In this document: positions 1 to 7,187 of the stretch, one piece after another | Position numbering within the stretch: position 1 is the first letter of the stretch | Layout of the letters: each line of letters starts with the position of its first letter | Program-made: the position numbers and the translations under genes | Source: an uncultured Lachnospiraceae bacterium | GTDB taxonomy: Bacteria; Bacillota; Clostridia; Lachnospirales; Lachnospiraceae | Length of the DNA: 44,126 nucleotides | Assembly (NCBI GenBank): GCA_910586615.1 | Contig: CAJUJP010000031.1 | Coordinates: forward strand, 1-44,126 | Direction of reading: 5' to 3' | Notes under the pieces: model-generated | What the model was told of the DNA's origin: nothing | Databases searched by the model: none | Seen by the model: only the letters and a program-made list of their open reading frames with translations

Positions 1-46
1 CCGCCCTCTCACGGCGGAAACAGGGGTTCGATTCCCCTACGAGCTG
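1..46 (+). tRNA. tRNA-Glu (anticodon CTC), 3' part
   Basis: The window opens inside a tRNA. Positions 1-17 form an anticodon arm (CCGCC / GGCGG) with loop CTCTCAC, which reads anticodon CTC for glutamate. Positions 22-38 form a T arm with loop TTCGATT, and 39-45 (ACGAGCT) is the 3' acceptor strand followed by discriminator G46. No CCA is encoded. The 5' half lies outside the window. Confidence 0.88.
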
Positions 47-76
47 TTGACTGTTATAAACAGCCCAACCCTGAAG

Positions 77-118
77 AATGCTGGAAACCTTGAAATTAAG
101 CGGTTTGTAGCATTTTTT
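77..118 (+). terminator. Intrinsic terminator after tRNA-Glu
   Basis: AATGCT (77-82) pairs with AGCATT (109-114), with AACC/GGTT inside, and a T run follows. It fits the end of the tRNA transcript. Confidence 0.6.
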
Positions 119-273
119 ATTTTGTCCAAAACAGATTTTTATAACATGAAAAGTTCCGCAACCAAATCTTAAAACGTTTGTATGAGCTTTGCAGAACGTT
201 ACAGGGGTATTTAAATTAAATTCTTTAAAAATCATAAATCCAATTACATGTTGTACATAAATGAAAAATGATA

Positions 274-302
274 TTGAACCGTAGATAGATAAATGATATA
301 TT
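274..302 (+). promoter_or_regulatory. Toxin promoter, copy 1
   Basis: TTGAAC (274-279), 17-base spacer, TATATT (297-302). The predicted start is near 309, giving a toxin mRNA leader of about 90 bases. Confidence 0.65.
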
Positions 303-354
303 ATTTGCATGGGAAACCAGAGAGCCAAAGGCGGCTGCCTTCTGATCAATGATC

Positions 355-389
355 GGAGGGGCTAACCCTCCAGACGAAAGAGAGGAGGG
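355..389 (+). promoter_or_regulatory. Anti-SD switch in toxin leader, copy 1
   Basis: CCCTCC (366-371) can pair either with GGAGGG (355-360) in a tight hairpin with loop GCTAA, or with the Shine-Dalgarno GGAGGG (384-389). The two pairings exclude each other, so the leader could exist in translation-on and translation-off states. The pairing is seen in the sequence; the function is inferred. The same element lies at 876-910 in copy 2. Confidence 0.5.
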
Positions 390-397
390 CGTTGCCA

Positions 398-490
398 ATG
401 ATTACATATTCTGATTTTTTTCAGTTTTGTATATTCATTGTTGCCCTTGTGAGTCTTTGTTATAAGATTTTCAGGGATAAACGAAAATAG
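398..490 (+). CDS. Holin-like toxin peptide (Hol-Tox type), copy 1
   Basis: A 30-residue peptide starting MITYSDFFQF, with a hydrophobic span at about residues 7-23 and a basic tail ending FRDKRK. Size, single membrane span, the MxTYxxLF-like start and the charged end match the putative holin-like toxins of Firmicutes, usually small type I toxins that act at the membrane. Ribosome binding site GGAGGG (384-389) sits 8 bases upstream of ATG. It has its own promoter (274-302) and a convergent antisense RNA over its 3' end. The peptide is identical to copy 2. Toxicity is inferred from the family, not shown here. Confidence 0.75.
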   Translation: MITYSDFFQFCIFIVALVSLCYKIFRDKRK

Positions 491-579
491 CCGCCAACTA
501 CCGCAAATAGTTGACGGCTAAGCTGTAAAGTTTAGTCACAAACTTTGAGGGTAGCCGCTTCTCTGGCTTTCCCTTTTAT
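480..579 (-). ncRNA. Putative antisense antitoxin RNA, copy 1
   Basis: A minus-strand promoter (TTGTTT at 609-614, 17-base spacer, TATATT at 586-591) would start an RNA near 579. It would run leftward to a 12-base-pair hairpin (489-519, one mismatch) followed by a T-rich stretch. The RNA, roughly 100 bases, covers the toxin stop codon and 3' untranslated region, as in convergent type I systems such as txpA/ratA. The ends are predicted. Confidence 0.55.
549..577 (+). terminator. Toxin mRNA terminator, copy 1
   Basis: GGG..AGCC (549-556) pairs with GGCT..CCC (565-573), then TTTT. The stem is imperfect. It lies just before the antisense promoter; the equivalent is at 1070-1098 in copy 2. Confidence 0.4.
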
Positions 580-585
580 GTATAT

Positions 586-614
586 AATATAACATATATA
601 AAAGTTCGAAACAA
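586..614 (-). promoter_or_regulatory. Antisense RNA promoter, copy 1
   Basis: On the minus strand TTGTTT, 17 bases, TATATT. It is better matched and more AT-rich than the toxin promoter, as expected if the antitoxin RNA is made in excess. Confidence 0.6.
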
Positions 615-794
615 GAGTCGATCTTTTTAATTTGGTATCTTGTATTTCGGGAGTTAAAAGCGAGAATATGCAAATTTTTCCTAAACATATGCAAAGAGTG
701 CTACAAACCTCGCAGAACGTTACAGGGGTATTTAAATTAAATTCTTTAAAAATTATAAATCCAATTACATGTTGTGCATAAATGAAAAATGATA

Positions 795-823
795 TTGAAC
801 CGTAGATAGATAAATGATATATT
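795..823 (+). promoter_or_regulatory. Toxin promoter, copy 2
   Basis: TTGAAC (795-800), 17-base spacer, TATATT (818-823), identical to copy 1. Confidence 0.65.
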
Positions 824-918
824 ATTTGCATGGGAAACCAGAGAGCCAAAGGCGGCTGCCTTCTGATCAATGATCGGAGGGGCTAACCCTCCAGACGAAA
901 GAGAGGAGGGCGTTGCCA

Positions 919-1011
919 ATGATTACATATTCTGATTTTTTTCAGTTTTGTATATTCATTGTTGCCCTTGTGAGTCTTTGTTATAAGATTTTCAGGGATA
1001 AACGAAAATAG
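919..1011 (+). CDS. Holin-like toxin peptide (Hol-Tox type), copy 2
   Basis: Identical at the base level to the frame at 398-490: 30 residues, one membrane span, basic C-terminus. It has the same GGAGGG ribosome binding site and anti-SD hairpin upstream (876-910). Because both peptides and both antisense RNAs are identical, either antitoxin RNA should act on either mRNA. The function is inferred from the holin-like toxin family. The lack of any difference over the frame and leader suggests a recent duplication or selection. Confidence 0.75.
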   Translation: MITYSDFFQFCIFIVALVSLCYKIFRDKRK

Positions 1012-1100
1012 CCGCCAACTACCGCAAATAGTTGACGGCTAAGCTGTAAAGTTTAGTCACAAACTTTGAGGGTAGCCGCTTCTCTGGCTTTCCCTTTTAT
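1001..1100 (-). ncRNA. Putative antisense antitoxin RNA, copy 2
   Basis: The promoter TTGTTT (1130-1135), 17 bases, TATATT (1107-1112) predicts a start near 1100. The hairpin at 1010-1040 followed by a T-rich stretch would end it. The layout is the same as in copy 1. Confidence 0.55.
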
Positions 1101-1106
1101 GTATAT

Positions 1107-1135
1107 AATATAACATATATAAAAGTTCGAAACAA
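1107..1135 (-). promoter_or_regulatory. Antisense RNA promoter, copy 2
   Basis: Minus strand TTGTTT, 17-base spacer, TATATT; identical to the copy 1 promoter. Confidence 0.6.
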
Positions 1136-1202
1136 GAGTCGATCTTTTTAATTTGGTATCTGGTATTTCGGGGGTTAAAAGCGAGAATATGCAAATTTTT
1201 CC

Positions 1203-1231
1203 TTGCAAACATATGCAAAGAGTGCTACAAT
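1203..1231 (+). promoter_or_regulatory. rimP operon promoter
   Basis: TTGCAA (1203-1208), 17-base spacer, TACAAT (1226-1231), predicted start near 1238. Most of it lies inside duplicated unit 2. In unit 1 the matching site has lost three bases at the -35 box and reads TACAAA at -10, so it is probably dead. Confidence 0.7.
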
Positions 1232-1264
1232 ACTGATGTATTAAGAATAAAGACTACGATAAAG

Positions 1265-1289
1265 AGTGGACTTGCGAGTCCACTTTTTT
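1265..1289 (+). terminator. Leader terminator/attenuator upstream of rimP
   Basis: AGTGGACT (1265-1272), loop TGCG, AGTCCACT (1277-1284), then six T. It lies about 27 bases after the predicted start and 90 bases before rimP, so it could attenuate the whole rimP-nusA-infB operon. I see no clear competing antiterminator stem. Confidence 0.7.
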
Positions 1290-1379
1290 GATGCGCAGGC
1301 CCGCATAAGGAAGTCTGGTATAGAAAATTTATCTGTACATTCGGGTTCGCGGAGTGGATCCCGTTTTCAGGAGGTGTAC

Positions 1380-1889
1380 ATGTCAAAACGAGAGAACTAT
1401 GAGACAAAGACAGAGCAGCTGCTCATACCCATTGCCGGGAAATACGGCGTTGAGATCTATGATGTGGAATATGTCAAAGAGGGCGGCGAATGGTATCTGC
1501 GCGCCTATATTGATAAGCCTGAGGGGGTAGCAATTCTGGACTGCGAGAATGTCAGCCGGGAGCTTTCGGACGCGCTGGATGCAGAGGACTTCATTCCCGA
1601 TGCCTATATTCTGGAAGTCAGCAGTCCCGGATTGGGGAGAACGTTAAAGAAAGACAGACATCTGGAAAAGAGTCTGGGTGCCGAGGTGGAGATCCGGACT
1701 TATAAGCCGGTGGACGGCCGGAAAGAGTTTACAGGCGTGCTTCACGCCTATGACGGGGATACGATAACGATTGAAGAACCGCGGCCGGATACCGGGGAGA
1801 CTGATGCTGACAAAGCGGCAGAGCCGGGAACAGAGCGTGTTCTGAACAGGAAAGAGATCGCATTGATCCGGCTGACCTTTGATTTTTAA
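1380..1889 (+). CDS. rimP: Ribosome maturation factor RimP
   Basis: 169 residues. RimP is a cytoplasmic factor needed for 30S subunit maturation. Visible signs are the N-terminal alpha/beta domain with GVEIYDVEYV and LRAYIDKPEGV, the family core YILEVSSPGLGRTLK at about residues 78-92, and an Sm-like C-terminal half ending RKEIALIRLTFDF. ATG at 1380 is chosen because AGGAGGTGT lies just upstream and the conserved part begins there; the frame stays open further upstream to 1266 with no family similarity. It is the first gene of the rimP-nusA-ylxR-ylxQ-infB cluster. A short insert rich in D, E and T (about residues 139-154) precedes the last strand. Confidence 0.95.
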   Translation: MSKRENYETKTEQLLIPIAGKYGVEIYDVEYVKEGGEWYLRAYIDKPEGVAILDCENVSRELSDALDAEDFIPDAYILEVSSPGLGRTLKKDRHLEKSLGAEVEIRTYKPVDGRKEFTGVLHAYDGDTITIEEPRPDTGETDADKAAEPGTERVLNRKEIALIRLTFDF

Positions 1890-1990
1890 GAGAGCAGAGG
1901 AGAACGGACCGGTTGGAACATGGTAAATAAAATATTGTGTCTAAACAGGGACTTTGAATATCAGAAAGAAACATAGGAGGATAACGGAAA

Positions 1991-3247
1991 ATGAATAAGG
2001 AATTGATGGAGGCGCTGGATATTCTGGAGAAAGAGAAGGAAATCAGCAAAGAGACGCTTTTTGAGGCGATCGAGAATTCTCTGATTACGGCCTGCAAGAA
2101 CCATTTCGGAAAGGCGGATAATGTTAAAGTTGAAATCGACAGGGATACCTGTGATTTCCTCTGCTATGCGGAGAAAGAAGTCGTTGAGGAGGTGGAGGAT
2201 GACGTGCTGCAGATTTCCCTGGAAGACGCTCAGGAGATCTCCAAGAAGGCTCAGCTTGGCGATATGCTCCATGTGGAGATAAAATCCAAGGAATTCGGGC
2301 GTATCGCGACGCAGAATGCCAAGAACGTGATCCTGCAGAAGATCCGCGAGGAAGAGAGAAGCGTTATCTACAACCAGTATTACGAAAAAGAAAAGGATGT
2401 GGTGACAGGCATCGTACAGCGTTATATCGGAAGAAATATTTCCATCAATCTGGGCAAGGCGGATGCGATCCTGAACGAGAGCGAGCAGGTCAGGGGCGAG
2501 AATTTCAGACCTACCGAGAGAATTAAGGTATATATTCTTGAAGTGAAGAATACACCTAAAGGACCAAGGATTCTGGTGAGCCGTACACATCCGGAACTGG
2601 TGAAGAGATTGTTTGAATCGGAAGTGACAGAGATCAAGGACGGTACGGTGGAGATCATGAGCATAGCCAGAGAGGCGGGAAGCAGGACGAAACTGGCGGT
2701 GCGTTCCAACAATCCAAATGTGGATGCAGTAGGTGCATGTGTCGGCATCAACGGTGCCAGGGTTAATTCCATTGTGGATGAATTGTGCGGTGAGAAGATT
2801 GATATTGTGAACTGGGATGAAAACCCCGGCAATCTGATTCAGAATGCACTGTCGCCGGCCAAGATCGTAGCGGTATTCGCTGATCCCGATGAGAAGACAG
2901 CGAAGGTGGTAGTGCCCGATTATCAGTTGTCCCTTGCCATTGGTAAGGAAGGGCAGAATGCGAGACTGGCGGCCAGGCTGACGGGTTATAAGATAGATAT
3001 CAAGAGTGAGACCCAGGCCAAAGATGCACCGGGCTTCCGATATGAAGATTACGTCTATGACGACGAAGAGTATGATGAGGAAGAGTACGGCGAGGAAGGC
3101 TACGACGGGGAAGCTTATGACGAAGAGGGCTACGACGAATCCTATGATGATGCGGAATACGAAGAAGGCGGCAGCGATGAAGCTTCTGAGGCACCGGATT
3201 TAGAAGAGAGCGGATTTGAGGATGAAGAGCAGGACAGCGAAGCGTGA
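1991..3247 (+). CDS. nusA: Transcription termination/antitermination factor NusA
   Basis: 418 residues. NusA binds RNA polymerase and nascent RNA and modulates pausing and termination. The order is an N-terminal polymerase-binding domain (about 1-125), an S1 domain (about 135-200, DVVTGIVQRYIGRNISINLG), then two KH domains, with GACVGINGARVNSIVDEL in KH1 and AIGKEGQNARLAARLTGYKIDI in KH2 (to about 340). The family core of Bacillus type ends there. This protein adds a tail of about 65 residues made almost wholly of D, E, Y and G. AGGAGG at 1975 precedes ATG at 1991. A gap of about 100 bases separates it from rimP. Confidence 0.96.
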   Translation: MNKELMEALDILEKEKEISKETLFEAIENSLITACKNHFGKADNVKVEIDRDTCDFLCYAEKEVVEEVEDDVLQISLEDAQEISKKAQLGDMLHVEIKSKEFGRIATQNAKNVILQKIREEERSVIYNQYYEKEKDVVTGIVQRYIGRNISINLGKADAILNESEQVRGENFRPTERIKVYILEVKNTPKGPRILVSRTHPELVKRLFESEVTEIKDGTVEIMSIAREAGSRTKLAVRSNNPNVDAVGACVGINGARVNSIVDELCGEKIDIVNWDENPGNLIQNALSPAKIVAVFADPDEKTAKVVVPDYQLSLAIGKEGQNARLAARLTGYKIDIKSETQAKDAPGFRYEDYVYDDEEYDEEEYGEEGYDGEAYDEEGYDESYDDAEYEEGGSDEASEAPDLEESGFEDEEQDSEA

Positions 3248-3391
3248 CGAAGGTCTTCGTGTCAGCCTGCCGGCAGGAAACCGGATGGTGCATCAAAGAC
3301 TGCGGCAGAGGCGGAGATGTTATGCAGCATACGGTCAGGCCGGAACTGATTTTTCTACAGGAGAATCCGGAACGATAGAAAGGATATAGCG

Positions 3392-3676
3392 ATGGCAAAA
3401 AAAATTCCCATGCGCCAGTGTGTTGGCTGTGGCGAGATGAAAAGTAAGAAAGATATGATGCGTGTCCTGCGCAGCGAACAGGGAACTATCGTTCTGGATA
3501 TGACCGGAAGGAAAAACGGCAGGGGTGCTTATCTGTGCATGGACCGGGAGTGTCTGGTCAAGGCCAGGAAGAACAAAGGATTGGAGCGTTCTTTTAAGAT
3601 GAGTATCCCGCAGGAAATATATGAGAATCTGGAAAAGGAGTTTGAGGAGGGTGAGCATGCAGGGCAGACCGAATAG
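3392..3676 (+). CDS. rnpM: YlxR family protein (RnpM, RNase P modulator)
   Basis: 94 residues. It has the YlxR core: MRQCVGCGEMKSKKDMMRVLR near the N-terminus, then DMTGRKNGRGAYLC and the AR(K/N)NKGLERSFK patch. YlxR binds RNA; in Gram-positive bacteria it was reported to associate with RNase P and is called RnpM. It lies between nusA and ylxQ as in other Firmicutes. AAAGGATATAGCG precedes ATG. The end overlaps the start of ylxQ by 20 bases, so translation is probably coupled. Confidence 0.93.
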   Translation: MAKKIPMRQCVGCGEMKSKKDMMRVLRSEQGTIVLDMTGRKNGRGAYLCMDRECLVKARKNKGLERSFKMSIPQEIYENLEKEFEEGEHAGQTE

Positions 3677-4016
3677 AGATCGGGTGTTATCTATGCTTGG
3701 GTTAGCCACCCGCTCCGGAAATGTTGTCAGCGGCGGATTTGCGACAGAGGAAGCAGTTAAGAGAGGAAAAGCATATCTGGTTATCATAGCTGAGGATGCT
3801 TCGGGTAACACCAGAAAGAAATATAGCAATATGTGTGAGTTCTATGAAGTGCCGTATCAGTACTACAGTGTGAAGGATGTACTGGGGCACGCGATCGGCA
3901 AGGAAGAGAGATCCTGTCTTGCTGTGACTGATGAGGGATTTGCAAATTCGATACGGAAACATTTAGTAGATTCGAAAGTTGGAGGTAGTGAGCATGGCGA
4001 AAATGAAAGTACATGA
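3657..4016 (+). CDS. ylxQ: L7Ae/L30e/S12e-Gadd45 family RNA-binding protein YlxQ
   Basis: 119 residues. It has the L7Ae-like fold signature: MLGLATRSGNVVSGGFATEEAVKRGKAYLVIIAEDAS, then the strand and helix around VPYQYYSVKDVLGHAIGKEERSCLAVTDEGFA. It probably binds kink-turn RNA; its cellular role is poorly known. ATG 3657 is used because GAGGAGGG lies 7 bases before it and homologous residues begin there. It overlaps rnpM by 20 bases and infB by 23 bases, so the three genes are translationally linked. Confidence 0.9.
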   Translation: MQGRPNRDRVLSMLGLATRSGNVVSGGFATEEAVKRGKAYLVIIAEDASGNTRKKYSNMCEFYEVPYQYYSVKDVLGHAIGKEERSCLAVTDEGFANSIRKHLVDSKVGGSEHGENEST

Positions 4017-6969
4017 GCTGGCGAAAGAGCTTGATAAGCAGAGCAAGGAGCTGATCGCTTTTTTACAGGATAAAGGATATGAAGTGAAAGTTGCCCAGAG
4101 TTCCATAGAGGATGAGGCGATTGAACTGGTGCGCAGGCAGTTTGGCAAAAGTACGAAAACGGCAGGTGCGGCGGTGAAGGAAAGCACCGGGGCGCCGGCA
4201 GCAGCAAAAGAGAAGCCTGAGCGGGACGTCCCGAAAGATCAGGCTGTGAAAGCGGCAAAAGAAGAAACCAGAATGGCGGCGAAAGAGGGGATCAGGACAG
4301 ACGTGAAGACAGAGAGTAAAGAACCGGTTACAACAGAAGTCAAAGAGGAAACTAAGCCCGCAGCCAGACCGGAAACCAGAGAAGATGCAAAGGCGGCAAA
4401 TCCGGCAGCGAAGCAGGAGAACAGACCGGCCAGAGGGGAATCCGGAAGAGGTGAACGGGGGAAAAATGATCAGCCCAGACGGAAGAACAACATGATTATC
4501 GTGAGTAATCCTCATAACTCCAAGATGCAGGGACAGCGTTCTTCCCAGAACAACGGTGGTAACGGCGGTAATCGTAATAATGACAGACGGCAGCCCGGCA
4601 ACGGCGCCCGTCCGGTACAGACGCAGAATGTGCCTCATAAGATCATTCGTCCGACCCAGAAGCCTATCCCGGTAACGGCAGAGCCTTATGAAGTTCGTCA
4701 GAGGCAGCAGCAGGAACGGAGAATGGAGCAGAGGCAGCAGGAGAAGCGGGAGCGTGAAAATGCCGCTCTGCAGGCGGCTGCCAGGGCACAGCAGGAAAAA
4801 CAGGCTCAGCAAGGAGCACAAGGACAGGAGAGAACCGGCAGTGCAGGAGAAAATCGCAGACCTGAAGGCCAGAACAGGCCGCCTTATAACAACAATCAGA
4901 ACGATCGCCGGGGCCGCGGCCCTGGTGCGGGTCCTAACCGCGGCGGTAACAATCAGGAACGCCCTCAGAGAAGCAATGGCGGACAGGACAATAGATTTAA
5001 AAAGAATAACAATCAGAAGGACTTTATCCCCGAGACGCCTGTCAAGGACGTGGAGAAGCACAGGGATGATGAAAAACGCCGTGCAAATCAGGACAGAGAC
5101 AAACGTTCGAAGAAAGATCTGATTTACGAAGAGGATGATACGGCAGCAAAGAGCCGCAATAAGGCAGGACGATTCATCAAGCCTGAGAAGAAAGCGGCCG
5201 AGGTTGCGGAAGAACAGATCAAGGTTATCACTGTACCAGATTCCCTGACCATCAAGGAACTGGCAGACAAGATGAAGATACAGCCTTCTGTGATCATCAA
5301 GAAACTGTTCCTGCAGGGACAGATTGTGACGCTGAATTCGGAGATCAGCTTTGAGGACGCGGAGAACATTGCGATCGAGTATGAGATCATCTGTGAAAAA
5401 GAAGTGAAGGTGGATGTGATCGAAGAACTGCTCAAGGAGGATGAGGAAGACGAGGCATCTCTGGTGAGCAGACCGCCTGTCATCTGCGTTATGGGTCATG
5501 TAGATCATGGTAAGACGTCTCTGCTTGACGCGATCCGTAAGACGAATGTGACGGATAAGGAAGCGGGAGGCATCACGCAGGCAATTGGCGCTTACACGGT
5601 CACAGCCAACGGACAGAGCATTACATTCCTGGATACACCGGGACATGAGGCTTTTACGGCCATGCGTATGCGTGGGGCAAATTCCACGGATATTGCGGTG
5701 CTGGTAGTAGCGGCGGATGACGGCGTTATGCCTCAGACCGTGGAGGCGATCAACCATGCCAAGGCAGCGGGAATTGAAATCATCGTTGCGGTAAATAAAA
5801 TTGATAAGCCTAATGCGAACATTGACCGTGTGAAACAGGAAATGACAGAATATGAACTGATTCCGGTAGACTGGGGCGGATCCACAGAGTTTGTTCCGGT
5901 ATCCGCAAAATCCGGTGATGGAATCGAGAATCTGCTTGAGACCATACTTTTGACAGCGGAAATCCTTGAACTGAGGGCAAATCCCAACAGAAATGCAAGA
6001 GGTCTGGTTATCGAGGCAGAGCTTGACAAGGGACGCGGGCCTGTGGCAACCGTGCTGGTACAGAAAGGTACGCTGCATGTGGGTGATTTTATTTCCGCGG
6101 GAGCAAGCCATGGTAAAGTAAGAGCCATGATCGATGATAAGGGCAGAAGAGTGAAGGAAGCGGTTCCTTCCACGCCGGTGGAGATTCTGGGTCTGTCAGA
6201 CGTGCCCAGCGCGGGTGAAGTATTTATTGTGCATGAAAATGATAAGAGCGCGAAATCTTATGCAGAAACTTATATGGCACAGCATAAAGAGGAGATGCTT
6301 GCAGATACTAAGACAAGAATGTCCCTGGATGATCTGTTCAATCAGATCCAGGAGGGCAATCTGAAAGAATTGAACCTGATCGTCAAAGCAGATGTACAGG
6401 GTAGTGTGGAGGCCGTAAAACAGAGCCTGATGAAGCTGTCCAACGAAGAAGTAGTTGTAAAATGTATTCACGGCGGCGTAGGCGCTATCAACGAATCAGA
6501 TGTATCCCTTGCTTCGGCATCCTCGGCGATCATCATAGGATTTAATGTAAGGCCGGATTCCACTGCCAAAGCTGTGGCAGAGCGCGAAGGCGTGGATGTG
6601 AGACTGTATAAGGTCATCTATCAGGCGATCGAAGATATCGAGGCAGCCATGAAGGGTATGCTGGATCCGATCTTTGAGGAGAAGGTACTCGGTCATGCGG
6701 AAGTGCGCCAGATCTTTAAAGCATCTGCAATCGGTAATATTGCCGGTTCCTATGTACTGGACGGCGAGTTTAGAAGAGGCTGCAAGATCCGTATTACGAG
6801 AGAAGGCGAGCAGATCTATGAGGGTGAACTTGCTTCCCTGAAGCGTTTCAAGGATGATGTAAAGGAAGTGAAAGCCGGATTTGAGTGCGGTCTTGTATTT
6901 GACGGCTTTGATAAGATGCAGGAACTGGATATCGTTGAGGCGTATACTATGGTGGAAGTACCCAGATAG
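3994..6969 (+). CDS. infB: Translation initiation factor IF-2
   Basis: 991 residues. IF-2 is the GTPase that places fMet-tRNA on the 30S subunit and promotes subunit joining. The N-terminus holds an IF2-N motif (MAKMKVHELAKELDKQ), then a long low-complexity region rich in K, E, R, Q, N and G (about 50-400), a second IF2-N domain (about 415-470), and the G domain with GHVDHGKT (501-508), DTPGHEAF (from 547) and NKID. The C-terminal beta-barrel and C2 domains follow, ending MVEVPR. The start is set at 3994 after GGAGG; it lies inside the end of ylxQ. The long disordered linker is normal for the family, though the N/G/Q-rich part (about 165-340) is extreme. Confidence 0.98.
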   Translation: MAKMKVHELAKELDKQSKELIAFLQDKGYEVKVAQSSIEDEAIELVRRQFGKSTKTAGAAVKESTGAPAAAKEKPERDVPKDQAVKAAKEETRMAAKEGIRTDVKTESKEPVTTEVKEETKPAARPETREDAKAANPAAKQENRPARGESGRGERGKNDQPRRKNNMIIVSNPHNSKMQGQRSSQNNGGNGGNRNNDRRQPGNGARPVQTQNVPHKIIRPTQKPIPVTAEPYEVRQRQQQERRMEQRQQEKRERENAALQAAARAQQEKQAQQGAQGQERTGSAGENRRPEGQNRPPYNNNQNDRRGRGPGAGPNRGGNNQERPQRSNGGQDNRFKKNNNQKDFIPETPVKDVEKHRDDEKRRANQDRDKRSKKDLIYEEDDTAAKSRNKAGRFIKPEKKAAEVAEEQIKVITVPDSLTIKELADKMKIQPSVIIKKLFLQGQIVTLNSEISFEDAENIAIEYEIICEKEVKVDVIEELLKEDEEDEASLVSRPPVICVMGHVDHGKTSLLDAIRKTNVTDKEAGGITQAIGAYTVTANGQSITFLDTPGHEAFTAMRMRGANSTDIAVLVVAADDGVMPQTVEAINHAKAAGIEIIVAVNKIDKPNANIDRVKQEMTEYELIPVDWGGSTEFVPVSAKSGDGIENLLETILLTAEILELRANPNRNARGLVIEAELDKGRGPVATVLVQKGTLHVGDFISAGASHGKVRAMIDDKGRRVKEAVPSTPVEILGLSDVPSAGEVFIVHENDKSAKSYAETYMAQHKEEMLADTKTRMSLDDLFNQIQEGNLKELNLIVKADVQGSVEAVKQSLMKLSNEEVVVKCIHGGVGAINESDVSLASASSAIIIGFNVRPDSTAKAVAEREGVDVRLYKVIYQAIEDIEAAMKGMLDPIFEEKVLGHAEVRQIFKASAIGNIAGSYVLDGEFRRGCKIRITREGEQIYEGELASLKRFKDDVKEVKAGFECGLVFDGFDKMQELDIVEAYTMVEVPR

Positions 6970-6974
6970 TGTTT

Positions 6975-6998
6975 GATATCATGTGATATTTTATTTTT
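6975..6998 (+). terminator. Weak hairpin after infB
   Basis: A short stem (ATATC/GATAT) is followed by TTTTATTTTTG. It may reduce readthrough from infB into rbfA. The stem is weak. Confidence 0.25.
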
Positions 6999-7187
6999 GC
7001 AATGACCGGTTTTACGGGACGCGTCAGGTTTTCTGCCGGACATTGAAGATGTATTGTGCTTTGCGGCAGGTACTTGACTTTTCCGGAAAGTATGATTTGT
7101 GCATAAAAAGATTACTGCCGGATTCGTGCGGAAAGGATGTTACAGCTTGGCCAGCAGCTTTGCGGTAACAAAGAGGTTATATGGAAA

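Larger units (their letters stand above)
191..706 (+). repeat. Tandem duplication, unit 1 (toxin-antitoxin unit)
   Basis: This block recurs at 712-1230 with a 521-base offset. I counted four substitutions and one 3-base indel between the copies. The toxin frame, both toxin promoter elements and the antisense promoter are identical. The block is visibly more AT-rich than the flanking housekeeping genes, which suggests a foreign origin. The left edge is at GCAGAACG and the right edge at CTACAA. Confidence 0.95.
712..1230 (+). repeat. Tandem duplication, unit 2 (toxin-antitoxin unit)
   Basis: Second copy of 191-706. It differs by four substitutions and carries three extra bases near 1204. Unlike copy 1, its right end runs into the -10 box of the rimP promoter. 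Confidence 0.95.

Noticed and set aside
532..870. A 112-codon minus-strand frame across the toxin repeats
   Set aside because: It crosses the boundary between the two units, covers promoters and the leader of copy 2, has no ribosome site and no motif.
1266..1379. N-terminal extension of rimP
   Set aside because: It would begin in the leader terminator at a non-ATG codon; the strong AGGAGGTG site points to ATG 1380.
4063..6111. A 682-codon open frame on the minus strand opposite infB
   Set aside because: It lies fully inside infB, has no ribosome site and reads as a Cys/Leu/Arg-rich sequence without any family motif. It is a shadow of the coding bias on the other strand.
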